From the NCBI GenBank assembly GCA_944548615.1, contig OX155973.1, positions 22,035,386 to 22,099,385 on the forward strand: DNA of 64,000 nucleotides. The letters run 5' to 3'. How positions within the stretch are numbered: the stretch's first letter is position 1; each line of letters starts with the position of its first letter. The position numbers and the translations under genes are program-made. The notes beneath the pieces were generated by a model, which did not search any database, was not told where the DNA came from, and was given only the letters and a program-made list of their open reading frames with translations. This document shows, one piece after another, positions 51,125 through 63,100 of this stretch. Source of the stretch: Micropterix aruncella. Taxonomy: Eukaryota > Arthropoda > Insecta > Lepidoptera > Micropterigidae.

Positions 51125-54100
51125 CTGGGAATTAAACAACTTTTATTAGACATATTCCATCTATTTTGGGCTCTGACTTGTCGAGGACAAGCGGCTCTCC
51201 CAAGGGTTTGAAAAAAATGCACTGGAGCAGGCAGTTCACTCTCCGGAGAGTTCTTACACTTCCTAAAATAGCAAATAACGGAAATTGCTTCCGTAAGATC
51301 AATACACAGATAATGAGCGGAGTTGTCATCTACTATGTGCAAACCCACCGCCCCAGGAAGATATAACGATACATAATTATTCTTTCAACCGTGGGGTAAA
51401 TGCAGACTTAGCCCCGGCGCGCACTTGCGGCTTGGCCGCGGCGGCCAACGAAATCCTACAAAATGTATGGAATCGCCGTCGACCGCGCGTACTTGGCCAC
51501 ATGGCCCAAGTGCGCGCACTTGACGACGATTCCATACATTTCGTAGTATCTCGAGGCGAATCCAGCAGGCAACCTCGCACTGGAATTCTCCATCCACCAG
51601 TCTGGTCGCAGGTTCGAAGTCGCTTTAGCGGCCTCTACCTGATAATAGCGGTAATTCAGTTCAAATTTATCGCAGATCGTGGTGCCATTTGCTCCCGTCT
51701 TTCACACGGGATTGGGTGGCCAATGGAACGTTTCAACAGTAGCTGACACCAGATCGACAACCACACGCTACTTCTTAGACCATGTATAAGAAGAGGAGGC
51801 TACCGGGTGGGGGTTGAACTGTTAGCTGAGCCGACCGCAGACAACGAGCAAGTCATTGACCCAAGCTGCACAGGAACCATAAACTGCCATATAATGAGGG
51901 CAACATTACCACTTAACCCTTGGAGTAAATGGGTATTTTCATGGATGCATCCGTCTCTTTTGCAGGATTTTCGGCGACATCGACCTTAAAGTACTATAAC
52001 TACGAAACTACTACACCAATCATAAAAGAACAACTGCACAATGATTGCATTGAAATTTCGAATATAGAATTTTGAAATATCATTTTGTAAAACAATTAGA
52101 TAATTATGAATAAATATGAGAACGTCAAAGAAGTGAAAAAAACGCGGAACCAGATCTGGTCGTATCATACTCAACGGATAATTGTTTCAGAACCAGATTT
52201 GGTCGTATCATACTCAACAGGTTAAAAATATACATGCATTATTATTTTTTGTTGTTTGTGGCTTTTCTAAGGTTTTTATGAGCCTTGTAACACTGCAGCC
52301 ATTGCTGAGATATTGAAATATTCTCGCATACCACTCGTTTTATAGTCTACTATATTTTATAAGAAAAGTATTTCAGCCTGTCCCTAGTTCATATTTAGAC
52401 CATATTATATTGATTTACAGATGAAATATGTGATGATGTATAACTAAACACACAATCGCATGACAGGTATGATGTTGTAAAACTTAGCATAAATCGCATG
52501 ACTGGTGATAATGTTGTAAAACTATGCATACCATAGTATGACGGGTGATGATGTAAAACTACACACGCAATTACATGACGGGTGGACAATGGCAGCCATT
52601 GGAAAACCATGACAAACTATGTATTTAATATTGTTAATATTTTTAATTCACATTTGCAAATGCACAATCATAAGGACAATTTATAAGGAATCTGTTTTGT
52701 TGGTATTAATTGATGTAATCGACCTATACAACAGGCATACTTATAGGCTTTATAACCCCTTGGATGGCCATTATTGCTGATTGGCAGTTTTCATCTATGA
52801 CAATTAGCGGCCTCCTTATATCCATATTTATGCAATTATGTAATTAGATGCGGAAAAAGTCGCCTTCATTGAATAAGCCACCGTTATATATTAAGTATTG
52901 GTTTACTATCACCCCCTACAAACAAATTTCTGAGGGTCGAAAACATGCCATCGTGAGTTTTATTTTCATGGCTGGCTCTATAAGGGTTAAGGATGTAGAG
53001 TTTTTGTGACAGACTTTCTCAAAATTGCTGCCGACAATAATCGGCACCACACCAGGCAAGGTCTGTACTAATTTGGTCCATCTTAAGACACCGTGCAACC
53101 ATAGAAGTTAAGCACAGTAATTTGACTGGACGAATGAGGTTCTACGGGTTCATTATTAGATCTGGAGCCGGTTGAATGTATTAGTGCATAGGGTGGCCCA
53201 ACAAATTTTCTGCCAAAAAATACTATTTCTATATTAATTGTAATATTCATCAGACCGCGTCAAAGATCTCCACCACTCACCCACATGCTTAGATTGCATT
53301 TATCGAAACCAATACACTGGATCCAAAAAGGGATAGAAGCCCCTTTAAACTATGAGAAAGAGGGATTAAAACTCAGTTTATATGCGACTAGTTACGTGTA
53401 ATAGTTTTAGATGTGATCATTGCTGAATCCCCGTAAAGAATATCATTTATTTTTTATTATTTCTTATTGGGATCGTTTAATTTAAAACACTTCAGGCCCC
53501 GCAACTTCGATATCGCAGTCAACCTGAGGGTTAACCGCGAGTCGCGGGGCCTGAAGGGAAGTTAATTAAATTAATATTAAATTAATTAATGAAGAGAATT
53601 AAAACTCTGAAGGGAAGTTAATATCAAACATTCGCCATTTTGTGAAAGATAATCCCACATTTGGAATATGAATTGAATTTCAAGCATTCATAAAAAGGCT
53701 TTCTGCTGCTAGTAAAACCTCTATAATGTCAATAATAAAGTTTCAGTGGAAAAGAAAAAATATTAGCTTCTGACCGGCTAACATCATTTTCAACGCCAGA
53801 AAAAAAAAAGCCTAACTGCCGGAGACCAAAGACAGGCTTGGAAGACTGATCAATCGGCAATACAGTGGTTTGTTTTGAGTTTCCTGGGGGTATGGCAGTA
53901 CAACCGTGAGCAATGTGAACCTGAAGAAGACCCTCTTACGAGGAGACTATGGCAACAACAGTATGACTCATGCTATTGGCCTTCAATGCCTGAATGAATG
54001 GACAATTTACTCATCAGTGCATTCCTCCTCTAATGCACTAGAAGGTAAGATTTCATTATCTTTGTATGCGAGATGCTGAAATTTTATTTAAATGCCTTTT

Positions 54101-57100
54101 AGCATACACTTCCAAATCCCAAACCACGCTTGTTGAGCTATTGAGAGGATAGTTCTTGTACTCATTGCAGCAATACCCCTTGCTCAGTCAGACATAAGGA
54201 AAAGTACACCTACTGTCATGACTAAGTCCTTCCCATTATTCGTTAGCGTCTCAGAGGCTTGCGCCAAAACAAGGGTCTGATAATACCTTCAAAACCCCTA
54301 AAACAGTTTGTGCGGGTTGGCTTTGAAGGCACAAAACATTCCATTACAAACCTTCCTCAATTAACGAAAAAGCTTCAGATTATAATTTGAAGGCCGTTTC
54401 GGTCTTGAAAGTCTTGGATGCTCAGCCCTCTATCCAGATATAACTCTTTACTCCCTATCTTGGAAGGGGTCCCTTATTGGTTCTATTTGTGTGTACTAAT
54501 ACATTCAACCGGGTCAAGTTAGAATAATCGACCTGTACTTTCAGAATCGATGCATTACCTCAAAATTTTAATATAAAATTGCTACTTACACCATCAGCTA
54601 CGACTCCTACTTTGATGTATTTGCTGAATTGCCTCTTGAATGCATCTTCGTCGTCTCCCTCCAGTGCTTTCATGTAATCGGCCACATGCTTACCAAAAAT
54701 GTGAGCTCTAAAAAGAAAAAATAAAATAAAACGTAAATCCGTGATGAACAAAATAGGGAGTATCAAAGTGAAATTAGTGTAACAGAAACGTCAAAATTGT
54801 TGCAAACAAAAATCGGCAACACACCAGGCGAGAGTTGTTATAATTTTGTCCATCTTAGACACTGCACACCTTGTAGGTCAAGCACAGTAATTTGACTGGA
54901 CGTAAGCGATCTGAAACTTTTTTTATAAATAAGATACTTATTTACAGCGTGAAGATTTTAACACCCGACGTTTCGGCGATGTTGCAACCGCCATTGTTTG
55001 GGGTAGTCAGCGCCGATTAGTCTACCCTAGACAACAGCGGTTGCAACAACGCCGAAACGTTGGGTGTTACAATCTTCTAGGGGTAAATTCATTTTTATCT
55101 TATTTTTACTCATTTTTATCAATAAATAAATAAATATGGGAAAAATATATAACTTGCATTTAGACAGAAATCATAATGTTGCCATGACATACATCCTGTT
55201 GCAGTTCATCCTTTTTTTGTGATCGGAGGAGGGTCCTACTGTAAATTGGTAGTATCGCTAAGCTGGTATTTATATTATCCTATATTTAATTTTAACCCGT
55301 CTATCTACATCTAAACTATATTATAAGGAGTGTAGTAAAGTGAACGAACCTGTGAACTTCAGCATTGAAGCTCTTGGCTTGCGCGTCGTATCCGGGGAAT
55401 CTCTTGACGGAATGGGGAACGTTGAGGCCTCCGTCCACAGCCCCTTTCATGGCACCGAAGACGCGAGCACCGGTGGTGGTTCTCGCCAGACCCACGTCCA
55501 AATAACACCTGTAAGACAAACACTTTGATTATGTTTGGTTCTTATATGCGAGGCACGATACGTCGACACACTACCGGAAATCTTATTTCAAAAATTTGGC
55601 CCGGCCTCTGAAAAGGTTGGCCACCCATGGTTTAGTGTATGCCATAAGACGAATGCAGCTACACTTCTACACTTTCGTCTATTCAATTGCGATCACTAAC
55701 AGTACCGTGGAGATTACGTTGGACGAGTGTGAACTTGTAGCAATTAAAAGCGGCATATTTAGTGTTAAGTGCAAGAAAAAAAGGTGAACAGCGTCGATCA
55801 ATCTGGATGAGATATTTTGAAGAAACGTAATTAGTTAATATTGGAGTTAAACCATGCCCCATCGTCATGGTTTGAGGCACATTTCTAAAAGCTTATAAAA
55901 GTAGAAGAACTAAAAACTGCAATTTTGTCTCGTAAATGCACTAGACGCACGCGTGTCAAAGTGCGCTAAGGCATGCGCTGTCGTTCACCTAGTTTTGGAA
56001 CATTCGCTATTGCTTGCGCTATGGTGTTACATGCATGCGTCAGAGGAAGACGCAAGATGAAATAAAAAGCGCACAAGATCGTGCCTCTATTTACAAGGCG
56101 GCACGATCCGTTGCCAAACTAATGATGCTATCGATGAAAATATTGAAGATAAGAGCATCCAAATTCAACGCAGGAGCGTGTGAAATACAAAATGGGAAAA
56201 CACTATCATTATTCCGGTTATAATATATGCAATTCAGCAAATGATTTAGGGGCTTTGTTTAAAAACTGAAGGAGAATAATTGTCAAACCGTTTCAAATAC
56301 AAAACCTTGCTTTTAAGATAACTAACCATCGCACGACTAACTATCAAGGACGTTGGCCTACCGCCGCTGTTATTCTCAGAGTAATTAGGCTCTTAAAGGC
56401 TTGTCTCTAAGTAATATCAATTCCCATAAAGTCTCAGGTGAACAGCCCTCCATCTAGATATAACTCTTTACTTCATATCTTGGGAGATTTATTGTAGAAT
56501 TAACTGTTCCATGGGAATCAAATATCTCAAAAAACCAAGCGTACAAATTAAATCGCAAAATGCCGTCACCCGGAACGGCTTCACTGTTCACATTCACGCG
56601 GTGAAAGTTGGCGCTGATGGCTTGCCAGCCAAATCTGTCGAACTTTTAAAAGATCTGTATCTCTAGTAAAATAATCCTTCCTAGAAAAAATATCTAAAAC
56701 TGCACAACTTCCACATCTTAAATTCTATAGTTTTTAAAGAGGAGTGAATCGGCCACACGCTTGTTAAAAATGTGAGCTCTAAAAAAGTAAAATGTAGATG
56801 TCATGAATAACCTAAAATAGGGAGCATCAAAGTGAAATGAATGTAACAGAAACGTCAAAATAGTTGCAAACAAAAATCGGCAACACACCAGGCGAGATCT
56901 GTTATAATTTTGTCCATTTTAGACACTGCACAACCTTGTAGGTTAAGCACAGTAATTTGACTGGACGTAAGCAATCTGAGGCTTTTGTATTTCATATCAA
57001 CCTCATTTGCTCATGTTTCTTGATTGCTTTCTATAGCTATTTATTATATTAATATTGTTTTTTCATGAATTCCCTCTTGTTACCTAGTAATTAATCTTGT

Positions 57101-60100
57101 TCGTCGTGTATATTATATATTTACATAATATATATGGGGGCCAGCCGAAACGTTTACGCAAGGATCTGTCAAACGGTGCCAAGTGCCTATAGGCACTGTT
57201 GGCATACGACAGGTTAAAAATCCTAAACATAATCAGCCTTAGAAATAAACACATTTTAAATTTAAGAGTCCCTACCAATTTCGCCGCACGCTTAGTTTAG
57301 GTATTTTCAGAGCAGCGCAGGTGTCGCCGTTCGAACTATCGTAGTCAAATGAAGAGATACGGGCGCAGCGGCAACAAACAATCTTGATCCGCGACCGATT
57401 ATCAGCACTCAAGTAGTATGTAAAATTAGTAAAAAATATATTGTATAACATCTCAACGTTATTATATGTGACTCGATAAATTGTTACCTACTAAAAAAAT
57501 ATATTTGTCATTAAAAGTTTGAATATTTTTTGTTTGGACATACATAATAATAACAGAAAATAAAAATTTCGTCACAAATTATGGTTATCATTTCTTGTTT
57601 ATACTCTTTATTGTGAAAATATGGGCGGGTTTATTGTCATATGACAATATTTTACAACCAATCCTACTATGACGTGTTATATGTATGTGTGCGTGTAACA
57701 TGTCTGTAAGTGTGTGTCTTGTTATTGTATTCCATCGACAGAATCGAAAATGCAATTCCGTTAATTAGATCCTAACGGAAAATGGTGACCCAGTCGGGAA
57801 TCGAACCCGGGACCTTACAATGTAAGATCAGAAATATAAAATACCGCCATTAATCTGTTATATTTTTTTATGACCTAGCGAATAGTGAGGTTGGCATTTA
57901 TAAAGTATGTATATAGTATTATAAGTTATTGTTGCAACTATAAAACAAAATATAATACAACCAGAATACATGTTGAATGAAAACAAGCACGCTTCTTTAC
58001 GAGAGGCGCTGAACTAATATTTTCACGTCGTTTGCAAGTGTTGGAGAAATTTGATGCTGTTAAAAGACACCTTAGTTCCAGCCATAAAGCGCTTTCTGCT
58101 TGTAATATCGTATCTCTTTCAATTTCGTGACGGTCCTTTATTTGTTGTTTCATATTTTCCAAAAACAGCTCCTTGGCTATTTCATACTCATCCGATGACA
58201 TGTCTGGCTTTTGACATGCTTCCCCGTAGTCACTACTATCGGCGTTGAATAAAAGACGTATTTTTGCTTTGTTGTCTTCGTCCTAGTATTCTGCATAAGT
58301 TTCTGCTGTTCAATTTTTTTCACATTAGTAGATGGGCTTTTATCGAAAATTGTTTTATGTAGTTTATATATCAATGTTCCCGTATTATACACCACTACTG
58401 TCACGTAACACCTTAGTTTGTAGGAATCTTTCAAAGCAAAATTAATGCGTTTTACTCCAATAAATTTTGCGACGATAGCATTGAATTGTCCAGCTCTGTT
58501 GATGTTTAAATTGTATAGGAGACTTCGAGCATGATATTCGAAGTTGGAGGTATTTGAATTTAATTTCCGCAGTAAAGTGTTTACTGTGGGGACACTGCTT
58601 GGATCTAGTTTTATTCAGCTGTGCAGAAATAGTTTTCAAAATTTGTGTGTTCTCAAATATATGCTTCGGACTGTTTAAAATGTCGTTTTGTAGATTATTT
58701 ATCTGTCTACCAAGGGAAGATTTTGCGCTTTCCTGTATCAAACTGCCGATTTAACGGATATCCGTAGACGTTTGAGTCGATCACTATTGAGCGGTCTTCG
58801 TTCACCAATTGGCATCGATGTATCTTTCGTCAAATTCAAGTTCTTTTCATTATAGTTGCGTAATAAATAATTGCTACATTCAATTTATTCGACAGTAACA
58901 TTTTGACAGGCTCGGCTTTCCAAGTTGTACTGAAGTTGTACGTTAAGTTGTACTGAAGCATAGAATTTATTCGGCATCTTGGAGTCTACAAGTGTATTTA
59001 TTCACGAATCATTCGAGCGCGTGTGGGTGGACAAAATCGCGGAAATAACAGCTGGTAGAGACAAGTTGAGACGATTACAGAACATCGGACAAACGAGATG
59101 GTGGGCCAAAGACAAAGCATTGACAACCATCATGGAGAAAATTCGATACGTTGCGTTGATAAAGACTCTAAGTGCAATATCTTTGAGCACGGAGTTCGAG
59201 CCAAAGGTTTCATTTCATACAAAGCATTGATGGATTCCTTTCTTAAATTTGAAACAATTCTGAGAGCCTGCGCTTCAAGAAAATATTCGATTTATCAACC
59301 CCTGTAAGCTTATACCTGCAAACTCCTACACTAGACTACCTTAAAGCTTGGGGATTTATCAAAACTTTGGAGAAGAATTTGTGGAAACAATTAGATCATT
59401 TTGACGACATTTTCAGTGCTGCAAGTTTGTTTGAATCCCAGGTCCAAGAATTAATTCAAGTCGAAAACGTTGATGTTGAAATACAGACCACGCTGCCATT
59501 ACGGAGAACATCTAGAAAACCGATGATGAAAAAAGAAAAAAGATGAGTTATGTCAAGATAAAATTGGACTGCTATCTGCGGACCCAAATAAATTTTCTCT
59601 ATTATCGTATACAAGGTCATCATCAACACGACTTTAGTTAAAATAGATGAAAAATTCAACTGCAATGAGCATTTAATGAAGGATGTCGCTTGTTTGGATC
59701 CGAAAAACTTCCACGAAATTGACAAAAACGGAATTCCTGATGTTGCATTAAAGTCAATCACATCTATTGCCAATGTTGATCGAGAATTACTTTCAAAAGA
59801 ACTCGAATCTTTTGCAAAAAGTTTTAAAGAACTTTCTAAAACTATTTGGGACGAACACATTTCACTTAGGGAGCATCACACAAAGGATTCAGATTCTCAG
59901 ATTGAGAAAGAAGATGAAGAGGAGGAAGAAGAGGTTCCGATGCTTGCCGAAGTTGCATACCATGTGCATGTAAACTTTTGTCTGAGTATAATATGCACAT
60001 AAGTACGAACTCCAACTTATACGTAGCTTATTGTACAATACTCACAATGTCATTTACGCAAGTGACTCGCGAGAGACGATTTTCAGCACTGAAGCGCATT

Positions 60101-63100
60101 AAGACCAGGCTTCGTTCCCTACTAGGTCAAGAACTGCTAGATTCATTGATTATTCTGAATACTGAATCGGATCTTATCAAGGATGACGAGGATATCAGTT
60201 TTTACGAAAGAGTTATTGACAATTTAGCTGAAACTTCTCCTCTTTTAAAAAAAATGCTGATTGGATAATTAATACATTATCAATTAGTTAATTGAACTTT
60301 CTATATAAAAATATATAAAAATGTATGTCTTATTTTAACAAGTTATTGGCACTCTAGCTGAAACTTCTCCTCTTTTATTTTTGTTTTTGATGGGATAGTT
60401 ATAAATAACTAAACTTTTTTCATAAAAATGTATGTCTTTGAAATTAAAAACTTCCTAAAATTCGTGCCTATTTGATTATTATTATCATTTGGTTTATTGG
60501 TTGACCTGATGGTATCACTTGATCCTAGGCGCGCGGCGGGCCCCTAAAGTCATAATCCCACCCGGGCCCCTTAGGCCCAGTCCGACCCTGCACATACACG
60601 TAAATACGATTTTAATAAATAATAAATGCTAAAATAGTATAAACATATCAAATCGTGAAAATATTGCTTTTTTTTTACGAATAAATATAGTCTCAAAATA
60701 ATCCAAAACTATTCATGTGCCATACTTTTTTATTTTATTTGTTTTTTTAAAAACTTTTTTTGTCGAATAAAAAAAATGTTACGGGTAGAAATAACCCTTA
60801 AAGTTCTGTGCGCTATTTATATTCCACAGTGTATGGTTATATACAATTTCCCACTGAAACTTAAAGATGTTAATAGAACCTTTGCGATATTATTATAAAT
60901 TACTGTTATTATTACCAAGTAAAAATACCTTATATCTCCATCTTTTTTACCCATCGATGACGATCCAGGCAATGTCTTATTTTTGTTATTTAATTCTCTG
61001 CAAATATACATTATATATTTATAGATTTTTTGAAATTTATTTTTTTTGAACAATTATTTTAAGTCAAAAACCCTACTCTTTTTCGTTTACGATCCAAAGG
61101 TATCAATGACGCTTGCAGCGTTGCCACGCCGACGCTGGCGATGGACAACATTTTTACCCGTATTTATAGATTAAAGAAAGTAACAAACTATAAAAAAATT
61201 AGTTAAATATAGTTAGGAAGGTGAAAACAATTTGCCTACGAAATTCACACGCCTTTCGTGTTTTTTCAGCTTTTTTTCTAACTTTAATCTTGCCCTGATA
61301 GTAAAGTTTAATGTTTTGACCTATTTTCTAAAAATTTAAACACATTTTTTTGACATCTACAATAAAAAATACTGATAAGGTGAGGAGTGGGTCAAAATGC
61401 CAAAAATTTAGCGTGACGTATTTTATGGATAGCCCCTAACAAATCTTGCAGTATCAAAACCGCTTAATCGACGCATATCCACTGTCGAAAAGCGCTCGGC
61501 CGGGCGCGAGTATTCGCGCGCAGGACGCGAGAATATCGCGAGCTCCGGAAATCAACGCAACGCACGTCCACCGTCCAGTAGCCCTCGGGCGCGAATGCAC
61601 GGACTAACGCGAATGAACAGCGCGTAAGCATGGATTTCGATAATTTATTACAGAGAAATATGTAGACATTAAATAAAAAAAATAAAAATACTGGGTGGGT
61701 AAATGCCTCAATTATTGAAATGTTTATATCTTGTAATTATTTTTATTATATTCTTACGCGTAGACGACGTTTTTACACACGATTTTACTGGGTTTATTCA
61801 TAGTACAACACATTTTTTATTAGTGTTAATTGAATAAATTTAAAAAATATATATCGTAGACTTACTAATATATTATATGCTTAGTACGCACATTTTTTTT
61901 CAGAACGTTTTTCGCTACCAGTTAGCAGAAAAACGAATTGAAAAACCTCGTGTTTCGTCTTTATGTAAAAAACCATTTTTGTATATTTTTTTTCCTAATT
62001 TATACGAAGTTGTTATCAATATAAAATTTCGTAGACATACTAAATAAATAGGTGTTGTATAACTGTGAATTAAAAAATATCAGATATATCTTATGGTTAT
62101 TGTAAAATTCGTCCTGAAAAAGTGTGTATTTTCGGTTTTCACATTGCGAAATTGATAGGGGCTCTTAAACGCTTATAACGGCTGTATAAAAAAAATATGT
62201 GAGAAATAAATGTGTCATAAAAACAAAGGCGGCAATCTCCATAGACCATTATTTGCAGAAAACGAAAAAAACGTTTTATTATTAACAGAAACAGTACGCA
62301 GATATAAGTGATATCTTAATAAAATCATTCCTACGTTAAAATTATGATAAAAAACAAAAAGTTAAAGAAATGGTTGTAAATAAATAGTTATAAGCAATAA
62401 GTTGTTGGAGATTTCGGCCTTTGAAAGGAACTCAAGGAGATTGCCGTTTTTGTTGACTCATAGTGGACATTTTTGGATTTGTTATGGAATTGGGTGTGTC
62501 CGCCATACTAAATGCTGTGTTCTGATTGGCTAATTCGGAGGATGCCATGTTTGAAATAAACAACATAGGAGATTTCCGTTTTTGATGCGAACCTTGTTAG
62601 AAACACGGCGAAAAGTATTGGATTTAGCCACTATTGTCGGGTCCAATATTATTTAGAAGATTTGTGTTCTACAGATAAATAATTTTGCCGTCATTGTTTT
62701 TATATGACACAAATGTTGTCTAAGCTTAATCTAGCTTTGACCACCCGTTAATCAGAGCTTGGCAATGTATGGCTCTTAAAATGCCGTTAGCCACCAGCTG
62801 GGCCTAGTTTAACCCTTCGGGCCTCGGCCCCTCAGCTGATGGACAAGTTGCTGTAAAAATTAGTAAAAAAATTGAATTACGACACTGTCTCACCAAAACA
62901 TTTATTACTGCCAAACCACTGACCCATAATGAAAATGAAACATATTAACATAGTAAAACATAATAAAATAAAACAAATTAAATTAAAATTAAATTAAAAC
63001 GTAGTCACACTGAATCGTATTGTGGCCGATATCGGTCAAATGAGGCCTGAGGGGTTAAGGGCTGATATTTTGACGTTTTTGCTTGGACGCATTCGCGGAT

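Noticed and set aside
50827..51348. 173-residue minus-strand frame overlapping the RpL5 last exon
   Set aside because: A shadow of the RpL5 exon in another frame, rich in Arg and Pro from the lysine-rich coding sequence.
53002..53133. Dispersed transposon as an explanation for the three snoRNA copies
   Set aside because: Copies occur only inside RpL5 introns within this window, all sense-oriented, with conserved boxes and compensatory pairing and no TIR or TSD; a genome-wide search would settle it.
57780..57835. A tRNA gene suggested by the box-B-like GGGTTCGATTCCCG
   Set aside because: No complete cloverleaf was found, and the following body is shared with another retroposed copy, so I call it a SINE.
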